DNA of 32,177 nt from Pseudomonadota bacterium. GTDB taxonomy: Bacteria > Pseudomonadota > Gammaproteobacteria > Steroidobacterales > JBCBZW01. The stretch lies in assembly GCA_039815145.1 (NCBI GenBank), contig JBCBZW010000053.1, forward strand, positions 1 to 32,177, written 5' to 3'. The notes under the pieces were generated by a model. That model did not search any database. It had not been told where the DNA came from and was given only the letters and a program-made list of their open reading frames with translations. Of the stretch, positions 24,555 to 32,177 are shown one piece after another; the stretch's first letter is position 1; the number at the start of each line of letters is the position of its first letter. A program made the translations under genes and the position numbers.

Positions 24555-26744
24555 TCAGTTCAACCGGGTCGTGTTGCCGATGCGGCCGTGCTGACCGATG
24601 CGTATCGACGGCGATGGCGTGCTGCCACCCGCCTTCTCGCTCGGGGGTATAACCGTGGCCCTGCCCAAGCGACTGCTATCGAGTTCGATATGCGCGGGGG
24701 CGTGGCGGGCGATCACCGCATCGAAGCCGATCATCGACTGCACGCCCACGCGCATGCGCGGCTCGACCCACTCGAGTTGGGCGGCACCATGCGCGGGCCC
24801 TTCCGCCGCCAGCAAACGCTCCAGCGCATGGCGCATGGCGAGGTCGCGCCCGCAGGCGGCGGGGAGGAACAAGCTGTAGCGATGGGCGTAGACGTGGAAG
24901 GGATCGCGCAGCGGATCCTGCGTCGTATTCAACTGGGTGACCCCGGTGCGCGCGTTGCCTTGCACCGTGGATCCTCCCAGTTGGCTGCGATTGACGATGC
25001 GCTGGCCCCATAGGCGTGCCTGATCGCCGAGGCGTCCCGCGCCGAGAAACAGCCAACGGCGCAGGCGGAAGTGTTCCAACACCAAGGGGGGCACGGGATA
25101 GTCGGGAGCCGGCGCCGTTGTGCACGGGGCACAGCTCTGGGGGGCAGGCCCGGCGGGCCAGCGGCTTGGCCAACCGAGGAAAAGCGTTAGCATTCCCCTT
25201 AGGCCATCCAGCGTACCTCGTCGGCTGAACAGGCGCGGTGCTTCCTTCAGCAGCATGCGCCGCCGTGCTTCAGGTAGACTTCGTTCAAGCGTTACGCCGA
25301 CCCATGAGGCGAGCCAGGTGAGGAAGTCGCGGTCGGCCCGCCCGGTGGGCGCCGACAGGGGATCGAACAGCTGCGCTTGGTGATCCAGCGTGCCTTCGAT
25401 TCCGCGCTGGGTGCGGTCCATGATGGCCAGGAAGCGACGGGTGAAGTCGGCGCTCGCGGGGTCCTGGGAGAACACCGCGGGCAATTGCTCGGTTAGGCTG
25501 ATGCGCGGGTAGTCGAGGGTAAGTGCGTGCACGTGTGGGGTCTGCAGGACGTCGCCGTGCAGGGTGAGTCGCAGCCACAGGTAGCGACCCGCCGGCGAGC
25601 GCAGCATGCCGTCGTGGGTGCTCTGCGGGCCGGCGCTGTCCACGTTCAGGCAAGGCGTCCACGGGGCTTCTTCAGGCCTTAGGTGGATGATCTCGGCGTC
25701 GCTCAGGGGCGTGGCGGAGCTGTGCGATTCCACCGTGAGTCGCGTGCCTGGCGGCGTGCTGCTCGCGATGGAGATGCGATCCCACACGCACTCGTAGAGT
25801 CGGCTATCCAGGGGGCCGATCAGCACCTGACCCGACAGCGGGTATTGGCCCGCACTCATGCCTTGAGACGTGTCGCGGGGCGTGCCCAGGAGATCGAACC
25901 ACTGCGTCGTGGGTGGCTGACAGAGGGTGCCGAGTTGCAGGTTCAGCTCGGCGTCGATGGCGATCGGCAGAGGTGGGAAGCGGCCGACCAGAGCGTCGGC
26001 GCGGGTCACGCTCTCCAGGCGCTCGCCCGTCAGGCCATCGATGACCATGACATGGTCGAGACCTGAGGCCAGCACATAGACGCGGTCTTCGCCATCCACG
26101 GCGAGCGCCTGCACGGCCCCGAGTCCACCGACGAAGCGTAGCCAGCAACCCGCACGATTGAAGACGTGTACGCCGCCATTGGCGGCATCGCCGACCAACA
26201 CCTGGCCCCTGCCGTCGATCGCGACGTCCGTCGGGGTGAATGGCGCGGCCAGGCCCGTGCCGAGCGGGAGGCTCCACAGGGCCCGCAGCACCATGCCGTG
26301 GAGCGCGAAGACCTGGATGCGCCCATTGCCCGTGTCCGCCACGTAGAGGTTGCCGTGGCCGATCACCATGCCACCGGGCGCGTTGAATTCGCGCGGGCCA
26401 TCGCCGTTTCCACCCACGCAGGGGATCTGTTCGAAGGCGCACGTGCACGGGTCGAAGCGGTGTAGGGAGTGATTGTGTGGGTACAGTACCCAGTAGCCCC
26501 GATCCCCGTCCGTCGCCGCGAGGCGAGGCAGTACCACACCACCGAAGGCGCCCCGGCTATCCGTCAGGCTGGGACCGGGCGGTGCCACCGGTGCAAGCGC
26601 TAGGGCGCCGCTCGCGGGATGCACCTCCGCGTCTGACAGGGCCACGAGGCGCCAGCCCTGGCGCGCGCTCAGGGGTAGGCGTAGGGGATCGTGTGGCGGC
26701 CGCGGCGGCGGTGCCAGGTAGGGCGCGTGGCTAGCCGAGCTCAT
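24555..26744 (-). CDS. eCIS baseplate wedge protein (Afp12-position): NHL propeller plus tail protein I-type domain
   Basis: 729 aa from the ATG at 26744, overlapping the baseplate J gene end by 14 bases. Residues about 75-240 contain NHL-type propeller blades (F-N-A-P-G-G-M-V-I ... G-N-L-Y-V-A-D-T-G-N-G-R-I-Q-V-F; T-P-T-D-V-A-I-D-G-R-G-Q-V-L-V-G-D). Residues about 418-525 match the phage tail protein domain of the TIGR02242 type: E-Q-L-P-A-V-F-S, then F-L-A-I-M-D-R, F-L-T-W-L-A-S-W-V-G-V and R-R-M-L-L-K-E-A-P-R-L-F-S-R-R-G-T. This domain is typical of the wedge gene next to baseplate J in eCIS loci. The C-terminal 200 residues continue with a Pro/Arg-rich region and a helical end. Structural role in the baseplate is well supported by context. 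Confidence 0.85.
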   Translation of the reverse strand: MSSASHAPYLAPPPRPPHDPLRLPLSARQGWRLVALSDAEVHPASGALALAPVAPPGPSLTDSRGAFGGVVLPRLAATDGDRGYWVLYPHNHSLHRFDPCTCAFEQIPCVGGNGDGPREFNAPGGMVIGHGNLYVADTGNGRIQVFALHGMVLRALWSLPLGTGLAAPFTPTDVAIDGRGQVLVGDAANGGVHVFNRAGCWLRFVGGLGAVQALAVDGEDRVYVLASGLDHVMVIDGLTGERLESVTRADALVGRFPPLPIAIDAELNLQLGTLCQPPTTQWFDLLGTPRDTSQGMSAGQYPLSGQVLIGPLDSRLYECVWDRISIASSTPPGTRLTVESHSSATPLSDAEIIHLRPEEAPWTPCLNVDSAGPQSTHDGMLRSPAGRYLWLRLTLHGDVLQTPHVHALTLDYPRISLTEQLPAVFSQDPASADFTRRFLAIMDRTQRGIEGTLDHQAQLFDPLSAPTGRADRDFLTWLASWVGVTLERSLPEARRRMLLKEAPRLFSRRGTLDGLRGMLTLFLGWPSRWPAGPAPQSCAPCTTAPAPDYPVPPLVLEHFRLRRWLFLGAGRLGDQARLWGQRIVNRSQLGGSTVQGNARTGVTQLNTTQDPLRDPFHVYAHRYSLFLPAACGRDLAMRHALERLLAAEGPAHGAAQLEWVEPRMRVGVQSMIGFDAVIARHAPAHIELDSSRLGRATVIPPSEKAGGSTPSPSIRIGQHGRIGNTTRLN

Positions 26745-28710
26745 AGCGCACCTCGATGGCATGGGGGCCGTTGCACAGGAGTGCCCCGGGGCTGAGGGCG
26801 ACGTCGGAGCAAGGTGGGTACTCGGTGCCGTCCAGGCGAATCATGAGCGACTCGATGCGCTTGACGCCCGCGAGTAGCAATCGTCTGAAGACGAGCGAGT
26901 AGAAGATGTCGCCACCGAAGGGCCAGCCGCTGCCAGGCGAGTCCAGCGTGCCGTCCTCACCGCCCACCAGGGGATCGAAGTACGCCGACAGCGTGGCGAG
27001 GGCGGTGTTCTTCACCTCGGCCAGATCGGCCTCATCGGACACCACTAGCGTCGCATCGATCGCCACCTCCTGATAGGTCGGCGCGCGTACGTAGAGCTCG
27101 GTGGTGACCAGACGCCTCGCGTTCAGGCAAGCGCAGACGTTGGCCAAGGTGGCGTCGCTTGGGGTGGGCTTTGGGTTCTGCGCGGTGTCTACGTCGGGCA
27201 CGACGATCACGGTGACCACGCCGGGCACGTCGATACCAGGGAATTCGGGATGGCTCAATGGCAGGGTCTTGGCCCGGGCGACGTTGCCCGCCGTGGTCGC
27301 GAGGTACTCGAAGTCCTCCGCCGTGACGGCGCGGTCGCGACTGCGAAGGGCCAGGGCGGCCCGGTCGCGCGCCTCATCGAGGGTTTCCTCGTCCTGGCCG
27401 GCGCCGGTGGGGAACGGGTTGGTGACGGCATCGCCGTCTATCCCCGTCACGCCTCGGCGCAGGCTCTTGAGTGTGTTCGGTCCGAGGTTGCCCTTGCCGC
27501 CACCGCCCACGCGGTAGGTCCGTGCGCGCACGTTGCTCGTGTTGCGGGGATTGGCCACGGGGATGCGACCGTGTACGCCGTCCCCGAACTGGATCGTGCC
27601 GGTGCTACGGTTGAGGACGTAGTGCGGATCGTCCGGGCCGGAGCCGATCAGATCGGGGCGTTCCTCCCAGGGCTCGAAGCCGCCGCCCTCATCCAGCTCC
27701 AGGGCCAGCGTGCCTGCGAGTACCGGCGTACGCCTGAGGGTCAGGGTTTGCGCGACGATCCCATCGCTGGCGCCGACGGTCTCGAACTCGATGGTCTCTG
27801 CCTGCGTGACAGCTACCGTGTTGGTGCGCAGGGCCAGGATCGCAGGAGGTCGTTCATAGGTGGCGCTAGCGATGCGTGCGCGAACCCAATAGCGATCTTC
27901 GGTGGTATTCCCTAGGGAAGAGGCCAGCATGTCACTCGCGGCGGGGCCCTTGAGTTGCACCTCACCGCTGCGCGTCAGGGCGCCCGTGGTGTCCTGCAGA
28001 AGATCGAGTGGGCGCCACTCGCGGGACTGACTGAAGTACTCCCAAGAAAGATCAGCTGCAGGGACCAGAGCAGCCGGGTCTACGCAGGCCCTGCCGGGCG
28101 CGGCGCCGTTGCCACCGGTGTCGTCCTCCACCCACACGGTCAGGGCGAAATCCACGGGCGGAATCGGGCCGTCGAAGCCCAGGAGCATCGCATCGCCCTT
28201 GGCGGCCCGGCTGCCGAAGGGCGTCAAGGTGGCCAGGGTGTCGTCGTTGCTGGTGGTGAAGTCTCGATAGCCCACTCCGTCGTACGCCTGGAGCACCGCG
28301 AGCTGGGCCTTGAGGGCGATCAACGCACGATCGGTCTCGAAGACGATCGGGCGGCCGGCGTCATCGGTGTCGTCCGGGGTGACCTGCGTACGGGCCGGTA
28401 CGATCACGTGGTCGGCGGTGGTGCCGGCGGTGAGTGCGAAGGAGAGCCGTCCCGTCGAGGCTATCGCGGGGGTCAGCTCGATACCGATGAGCTCCAGGAA
28501 CTTCAGGTAGTTGAGCTTTGGTACCTGCGCCATGCGGTAGATCTGCATCTCCGCCAGCCACGCGAAGAGCTCGATGAAGGCGATGCCCACGTCGTTGTCG
28601 TTGTGGTCGGTCCACTCCGGCGTGTAGCGCGGAATCCGCGTCTTGGCCTCGGCGACGAGGTCATCGAAGGTGCGGTCGTCGATCGCCGGGTAGTGGTCTT
28701 GCAACGGCAC
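26731..28710 (-). CDS. Baseplate J-like protein (Afp11-like)
   Basis: 659 aa, GTG start one base after the gp25-like gene stop. The N-terminus is characteristic for eCIS baseplate J proteins: P-x-I-D-D-R-T-F-D-D-L-V-x-E-A, then Y-T-P-E-W-T-D-H-N-x-x-D-x-G-I-A-F-I-E-L-F-A-W-L-A-E (residues about 30-54) and L-x-F-L-E-L-I-G-I. The central part carries the conserved V-R-A-R-T-Y-R-V-G-G-G (about 395-405) and N-P-F-P-T-G-A-G-Q-D-E-E-T-L-D-E-A-R-D-R-A segments. J proteins (T4 gp6-like) dimerise to form the inner baseplate wedge ring around the hub. It lies between gp25-like and wedge genes, as in the afp9-11-12 order. Confidence 0.92.
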   Translation of the reverse strand: MPLQDHYPAIDDRTFDDLVAEAKTRIPRYTPEWTDHNDNDVGIAFIELFAWLAEMQIYRMAQVPKLNYLKFLELIGIELTPAIASTGRLSFALTAGTTADHVIVPARTQVTPDDTDDAGRPIVFETDRALIALKAQLAVLQAYDGVGYRDFTTSNDDTLATLTPFGSRAAKGDAMLLGFDGPIPPVDFALTVWVEDDTGGNGAAPGRACVDPAALVPAADLSWEYFSQSREWRPLDLLQDTTGALTRSGEVQLKGPAASDMLASSLGNTTEDRYWVRARIASATYERPPAILALRTNTVAVTQAETIEFETVGASDGIVAQTLTLRRTPVLAGTLALELDEGGGFEPWEERPDLIGSGPDDPHYVLNRSTGTIQFGDGVHGRIPVANPRNTSNVRARTYRVGGGGKGNLGPNTLKSLRRGVTGIDGDAVTNPFPTGAGQDEETLDEARDRAALALRSRDRAVTAEDFEYLATTAGNVARAKTLPLSHPEFPGIDVPGVVTVIVVPDVDTAQNPKPTPSDATLANVCACLNARRLVTTELYVRAPTYQEVAIDATLVVSDEADLAEVKNTALATLSAYFDPLVGGEDGTLDSPGSGWPFGGDIFYSLVFRRLLLAGVKRIESLMIRLDGTEYPPCSDVALSPGALLCNGPHAIEVRYELG

Positions 28711-28711
28711 G

Positions 28712-29119
28712 TCAGTTGCCCTCGGCTATGTAGAACGGATACACCAGATTGCCGCTCGTGTTGCTGATGCGGATCTGGTAGTCCACGCGGATCAAGACCA
28801 GGTTCGGCTGCCCTCGCGGGGAGTCCGCATCGATGTGCATGAGATCGATGCGCGGTTCGAAGCGGGTGAGGGCGCGACGTACGCGATCGACCACCAGGGC
28901 CAGCATGGCGGGCGTGTTGTTCTCGAAGGTCAGCTCGTGGATGCCGCAGCCGAACTCGGGCTGCATCACCCGCTCGCCGGGCGCCGTGCTCAGGATCAGG
29001 TACACCGACTCCTCGATGCGCTGCTCCTCGCTGGCCACGGCGATGCCGCCCTGGCGGTTGACCTGTAAGGGGAACTTCCAACCCTGGCCGAGGAAGGGCC
29101 GTTGGCGGTTAGCTTGCAT
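28712..29119 (-). CDS. gp25/GpW-like baseplate wedge protein (Afp9-like)
   Basis: 135 aa, the usual size. Contains the family core: G-x-G-W-K-F-P-L near residues 11-18, E-E-S-V-Y-L-I-L-S-T-A-P-G-E-R-V-M-Q-P-E-F-G-C-G-I-H at about 36-61 and the R-F-E-P-R-I segment at about 86-91. In T4 and in contractile injection systems this protein links the baseplate wedge to the sheath and shares a fold with the sheath end, so it nucleates sheath assembly. Directly upstream of baseplate J with a 1-base gap. Confidence 0.92.
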   Translation of the reverse strand: MQANRQRPFLGQGWKFPLQVNRQGGIAVASEEQRIEESVYLILSTAPGERVMQPEFGCGIHELTFENNTPAMLALVVDRVRRALTRFEPRIDLMHIDADSPRGQPNLVLIRVDYQIRISNTSGNLVYPFYIAEGN

Positions 29120-29143
29120 GGCACGGCCTCCTGCGTTCGGTCC

Positions 29144-29905
29144 TCATTCGCAGCCCCCTAGGGCATCGGCTGCGATCTGCGCGGCATCCACGAAGGTCTC
29201 CAGGGTGGTCACGAGGGTTTGCATCGATTCCACGTCCTCCGGGGCGGCCAGGGAGGGCAGGGCGATCGCATCGATCGGCGTGAACTCGAACAGGGGCGCG
29301 ACCAGCTCCATGATGAGCATCACGGGCTCGATCGACTGAAAGGATGCGTTAGCCGCGCACATGGCGTTCTCCCGGGCGCACTCGATGCCCGCGAGGGCCG
29401 CGGTGTTGCCGCTCGCCTGGGCTTCGGCCAGATCCAGTTCGATGCGGCCCAGCAGGGAGATGAGCGTGTTCAGTTGGTCGATCAGGCAGCGCATGATCTT
29501 GATGACCAGGCAGAGGATGTCGCGGATGAAGGGGATGATGCCGGCGCCGGTGAGCGCGACGATGCACTCCACCACCGGCGGCGCCGCCTCGATGAACTTC
29601 TTGACCGCTTCGACGGGCGGAAACGGTAGGCCCTTGACGATGTCGATCAGCGGCTCCACCAGCTTGAGCAGCTTGATGATGCAGTCGAGGTTGGCGAGGA
29701 TCGGACCGAGCTGCATGAGCAGGTTGATGGACAAGGTGCAGTCGGTCGGGATGGCGCGGGTGGCATCGGCGATACCCTTCAACGTGCCCCCGGAGGGCAA
29801 GGCGAGGGAGACCGATCCTGGCTTTGGCAGCGACAGATCCGCGCACAGCGGCTGGCGCAGGGCCTCCTGGAGTTCGTCGCTTAGGGTGACGTCGATCTGG
29901 GTCAT
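29144..29905 (-). CDS. Unrecognised Cys-rich hydrophobic helical protein in the eCIS operon
   Basis: 253 aa; the ATG at 29905 lies 2 bases past the spike gene stop. After about 60 polar residues comes a long run of amphipathic and hydrophobic helices (LLMQLGPILANLDCIIKLL, VECIVALTGAGIIPFI, ILCLVIKIMRCLIDQL) with about nine cysteines. Helices are interrupted by charged residues, so this is not a simple polytopic membrane protein; a helical bundle or a membrane-active protein is possible. It sits between the spike and gp25-like genes, and no PAAR tip gene is visible in the window, so it could relate to the tip or lumen of the spike. No family recognised; the gene itself is well supported by operon spacing. 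Confidence 0.75.
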   Translation of the reverse strand: MTQIDVTLSDELQEALRQPLCADLSLPKPGSVSLALPSGGTLKGIADATRAIPTDCTLSINLLMQLGPILANLDCIIKLLKLVEPLIDIVKGLPFPPVEAVKKFIEAAPPVVECIVALTGAGIIPFIRDILCLVIKIMRCLIDQLNTLISLLGRIELDLAEAQASGNTAALAGIECARENAMCAANASFQSIEPVMLIMELVAPLFEFTPIDAIALPSLAAPEDVESMQTLVTTLETFVDAAQIAADALGGCE

Positions 29906-29907
29906 CG

Positions 29908-30414
29908 CTAGATGTCCGCCACCATCGGGTTGACGGGCCGGCCCATAATCGTCACCGAGCGCGCCTGGATGTCGAGGTGCCCGGTGCTGATGATGCGGAT
30001 GAGCTGGTTGGTCATGACGATGCGATTGCCGTGACCGTCTTCGATGATGAGCGCCCCGCGGTCGCCAGCGCTCTCCGTCGAGTCGACGAAGCGGATGTTG
30101 TGGCCGTTCAGGGAGCGCAGGGTGCGCTCGCGCGGATCTGTCGCCGGCGGGGTGTGCTGGGGATTCCAGGTGAAGCCGACGATGTAGGGGTGGTCGAAGT
30201 CGCCGTGCTCGAAGGCGACCAGGGCTTCGTCCCCCACCTCGGGCATCACGAAGCTGCCGCGGTTGGCCCCGGCCATGGCGGTGGCGACGGTGGCCCACCG
30301 CGTGGGCGAGTCTTCCCCCAACCAGGGAAAGCGCACTTCGACGCGACCCTGAGCCTCGGGATCCTCGTTGGCGACCACGGTGGCGATGACCACGCCGGCG
30401 GTGGGGGCTCTCAT
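29908..30414 (-). CDS. gpV/gp5-like baseplate spike protein (C-terminal half of Afp8)
   Basis: 168 aa, ATG overlapping the stop of the gpD-like gene (ATGA). Contains the OB-fold signature of phage gpV/VgrG: G-V-V-I-A-T-V-V-A-N-E-D-P-E-A-Q-G-R-V-E-V-R-F-P-W (about 7-31), W-A-T-V-A (40-44), F-V-M-P-E-V-G-D-E-A-L-V-A-F-E-H-G-D (54-71) and P-Y-I-V-G (75-80). The remainder (I-I-E-D-G-H-G-N-R-I-V, then I-D-I/L-D-I repeats) would form the start of the beta-helical needle. It is short compared with VgrG, so the needle is short. Confidence 0.92.
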   Translation of the reverse strand: MRAPTAGVVIATVVANEDPEAQGRVEVRFPWLGEDSPTRWATVATAMAGANRGSFVMPEVGDEALVAFEHGDFDHPYIVGFTWNPQHTPPATDPRERTLRSLNGHNIRFVDSTESAGDRGALIIEDGHGNRIVMTNQLIRIISTGHLDIQARSVTIMGRPVNPMVADI

Positions 30415-31631
30415 GACGATGCTCCGTTGCTCTCGCTCGGGCTCAGCTCACGGCGCGCTTCGAAGCGCGTGAGGTAGCCGCTGTCGTTGATGGTGTGATC
30501 GGTGCTGGTGAGGAAGTAGGTGCCCGACAGGCGCGCCCCGACCCCCGTGATGCGAATGCGCGTACCGGCCCGCAGCTCGGGCAGGCCTACGGTGCTGCCG
30601 CTCGCCTTGACCATCTGCTTGCTCTGATCCGTGAGGAGGTCGATGGCGGCGGCGCGCGCCTGCTCGGGGGTGAAGACGGGCCGGTCGACCACCAGCTCCT
30701 CGCGCGGATCGCAGGCCTGAATCAGGTGGCGCAGATCGGGGTTGGCCTCGAGCACGTCGTCGTCCTCCAGGGCCACCTGCTCGCGAATCGCCCGCTGTCG
30801 CGTGCGATCCCAGCCGTTCACGGTTACTGATCGATATTGATTGGCGGTGGTGAGGCGCGGGTTGAACTCGATCAGCGAGTGCCCCCAGCGCAGCTCGAAG
30901 GGGTTCGCGTCCGCCTCGCTCGAGGGGCCGAAGTAGAGGCGCCGGTCCTGCGGCCGCTGGCCCTCGCGGATGGTGACCACGTAGCCGCGCTCGCGGGCCC
31001 GCTTCCACAGGAAGTCGATGTCCGTCTCGGCGCGCTGGGTGACCAGGGGGAGTTCCGGTTCGCGGGCGCGCGCTGCGTCGTCGATCTCCACCTGCAGCGG
31101 GAAGCGCTCGACCTCGCCGTCGCCGTCTTCCAGCTGCGCGATGCGCAGGGCGATGTCGCTGTCGCGCATGTTCTCGTACTTCTCCGAGTACTTGCGCCGG
31201 CGCAGCTGGTGGAGCGCGTTGAGGCCACGCACCTTCAGCACGGGCGGCCCCGACGAGGAGAACGCCGGCTCCATGGTGGTGAAGGTCGCGCTGATCAGGG
31301 GCTTGAGCACGCCGCTGTAGCCCATCGAGAGCTGCACGGTCTTCGCGCACGGCTCGAACATCGTGTAGTTGGGTGTGCGCGGGTCACCGCCCTGGAGAGC
31401 TTCGGTGGTTTCCGAGCCGATGTACTTGAATTGGCGCCGCTCGCTATCCCAGTTCGAAACGGTGAGCTCGAGGTAATCGAGAGCTTCCACATCGTCGTGG
31501 TACTTCACCTCGACCACGTCGCGCAGGGCGGAGGTGGCGAGGCCTTCACCCGATACCAGGAGTTCGTAACGGGGCGAGTAGAAGCCGCCGTAGGCGGGTG
31601 AGACGTCGTGGAGGGGCGTCGCGCTGCTCAT
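30411..31631 (-). CDS. gpD/gp27-like baseplate hub protein (N-terminal half of Afp8/VgrG)
   Basis: 406 aa; the ATG at 31631 overlaps the LysM gene stop (ATGA), which settles the start. Typical late-control protein D features: a Y-E-L-L-V-S-G-E start, V-K-Y-H-D-D-V-E-A-L-D-Y-L-E-L-T-V-S-N-W (about 42-61), V-Q-L-S-M-G-Y (about 99-105), D-I-A-L-R-I-A (about 159-165) and F-L-W-K-R-A-R-E-R-G-Y (about 207-217). The C-terminal part has P-E-L-R-A-G-T-R-I-R-I-T-G-V and a final Y-F-L-T-S-T-D-H-T strand. It forms the trimeric hub joining inner tube and spike. In Afp8 and VgrG this domain is fused to the gpV domain; here they are separate genes. Confidence 0.92.
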   Translation of the reverse strand: MSSATPLHDVSPAYGGFYSPRYELLVSGEGLATSALRDVVEVKYHDDVEALDYLELTVSNWDSERRQFKYIGSETTEALQGGDPRTPNYTMFEPCAKTVQLSMGYSGVLKPLISATFTTMEPAFSSSGPPVLKVRGLNALHQLRRRKYSEKYENMRDSDIALRIAQLEDGDGEVERFPLQVEIDDAARAREPELPLVTQRAETDIDFLWKRARERGYVVTIREGQRPQDRRLYFGPSSEADANPFELRWGHSLIEFNPRLTTANQYRSVTVNGWDRTRQRAIREQVALEDDDVLEANPDLRHLIQACDPREELVVDRPVFTPEQARAAAIDLLTDQSKQMVKASGSTVGLPELRAGTRIRITGVGARLSGTYFLTSTDHTINDSGYLTRFEARRELSPSESNGASS

Positions 31632-32177
31632 GCGTCGTCCTCGATGATCGGCACCGTTAAGAAATCGCCGGTGCGCAGGCGTCGCGGGTCCTCGACGTCG
31701 TTGCGCCGTGCGATCCGTCGCCACTCGTGCTGCTGGCGGTAGTAGCTGTGGGCGAGGCCGGAGAGGGTGTCGCGCTCCGCCAGCGTGTGCGCGTGGCTCT
31801 TGTCGGGGGAGCTCAGCTTGAGCTCGTCGAGCTGTTGGTCGAGCGTGCGGTATTCGCGCAGCACCAGGTTCACGGTGGCGCGCAGGGGCACGCCTTCGCT
31901 GCTGAACAGCGTGAACTGCTGGCGCACGCTCTCCACCACGCCCACGAAGCTGTTGCGCAGCTGACCGCCGCCAAGGCTCAGGGAGTCGCCGGGGAAGTGG
32001 CGGTTCCAGCAGAAGGTCACGATTGGCGGTGCGTGGCTGCTCGATTCCACCTTGGCGAGCTGATAGATCTGATCGGTGAGTGAGGTCACCGACGTCGCAT
32101 CCACTCCCGTGCCGTCCTCCGTGGTGTCGAAGAACAGCTCTACGCTGAGCTTCTCGGCCTGGCCGCGGACGAACTGC
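31628..32177 (-). CDS. LysM-containing baseplate/tail protein (Afp7-like), 5' end cut by window
   Basis: Partial: the frame runs open through the right edge of the window, so the true start lies beyond 32177. The visible 182 residues begin Q-F-V-R-G-Q-A-E-K-L-S-V-E-L-F-F-D-T-T-E-D-G-T, a segment conserved in eCIS LysM proteins (gp53-like). Next come S-L-T-D-Q-I-Y-Q-L and P-P-I-V-T-F-C-W. The C-terminus is a LysM fold (H-T-L-A-E-R-D-T-L-S-G-L-A ... Y-Y-R-Q-Q-H-E-W-R-R-I-A-R-R-N ... L-R-T-G-D-F-L-T-V-P). The protein connects baseplate and inner tube; its LysM may bind peptidoglycan or serve only structurally. The upstream sheath and tube genes should lie to the right. Confidence 0.9.
   Translation of the reverse strand, partial: QFVRGQAEKLSVELFFDTTEDGTGVDATSVTSLTDQIYQLAKVESSSHAPPIVTFCWNRHFPGDSLSLGGGQLRNSFVGVVESVRQQFTLFSSEGVPLRATVNLVLREYRTLDQQLDELKLSSPDKSHAHTLAERDTLSGLAHSYYRQQHEWRRIARRNDVEDPRRLRTGDFLTVPIIEDDA

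Larger units (their letters stand above)
12119..32177 (-). other. eCIS (Afp/PVC-like) operon, baseplate to cargo part
   Basis: Thirteen minus-strand genes run without a gap larger than about 85 bases; several start-stop overlaps (ATGA at 31628-31631 and 30411-30414, 14 and 16 bases at 26731-26744 and 15570-15585) indicate translational coupling. Order by role: LysM, hub, spike, unknown, gp25, J, wedge, three appendage proteins, tape-measure-like, AAA+, small protein, DUF4157 cargo candidate. It lacks capsid, terminase, integrase and lysis genes, which argues against a prophage. No promoter can be placed because the 5' end lies outside the window. Confidence 0.9.

Noticed and set aside
12119-32177. 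Prophage
   Set aside because: Baseplate genes are present but no capsid, portal, terminase, integrase or lysis genes; DUF4157 and the Afp15-like ATPase are eCIS features.
12119-32177. Type VI secretion system
   Set aside because: No TssJLM membrane complex or TssK; the ATPase is a single-module eCIS type, not ClpV, and the LysM and DUF4157 genes point to eCIS.

Overview
The window comes from a high-GC bacterium, most likely a gammaproteobacterium. That guess rests on overall composition and on a type IV pilin-like segment of proteobacterial style, not on any marker gene. I saw no rRNA, tRNA, CRISPR array, transposase or integrase.

Left part (1-9,100): ordinary chromosomal genes with little common theme. 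On the minus strand are a secreted hypothetical protein (131-1000) and a likely two-gene operon of an M48-type membrane metalloprotease (3475-2273) and a creatininase-family hydrolase (2239-1493). The protease carries an unexpected C-terminal pilin-like domain. On the plus strand are a DUF350-like membrane protein coupled to a transglutaminase-like protein (3643-4705), a fatty acid desaturase-like membrane enzyme (4955-5872) and a PiT-like permease (6540-7562). Two small membrane proteins and a secreted Cys-containing protein on the minus strand fill the rest.

Right part (9,300-32,177): most of an extracellular contractile injection system (eCIS; Afp/PVC/MAC-like phage-tail-derived particle). 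A tightly packed minus-strand operon enters from the right edge. It reads, in transcription order: LysM baseplate protein (cut by the window edge), gpD-like hub, gpV-like spike, an unrecognised Cys-rich hydrophobic protein, gp25-like wedge, baseplate J, a tail-protein-I-type wedge carrying an NHL propeller, three large appendage-like proteins, a protein in the tape-measure position, an AAA+ ATPase, a 66-aa protein and a DUF4157 (eCIS core domain) cargo candidate. This order is nearly collinear with afp7 to afp15. The sheath and inner-tube genes are not in the window and are expected upstream, beyond 32,177. Facing the operon on the plus strand is a second DUF4157 protein (9368-11512) whose long C-terminal part looks like beta-barrel sequence, followed by a small Cys-rich companion (11524-12099).

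The most original part is the block 17,197-24,488. Three consecutive large genes share one N-terminal domain of about 70 residues (pattern F-x-G-x-x-L...D...G-x-x-x-G-L...PG-x-A-x-D), which I read as a common docking module. Behind it sit three different C-terminal parts: a beta-propeller plus a 20-triplet collagen-like rod plus a terminal domain; a Cys-rich region ending in a coiled coil; and a tail-fibre-like array of VGIGT-type repeats ending in a coiled coil. They occupy the slot of the single Afp13 tail fibre, so this particle may carry a composite surface appendage. Other unusual points are the spike split into two genes, no recognisable PAAR tip, and two candidate effectors of different architecture.
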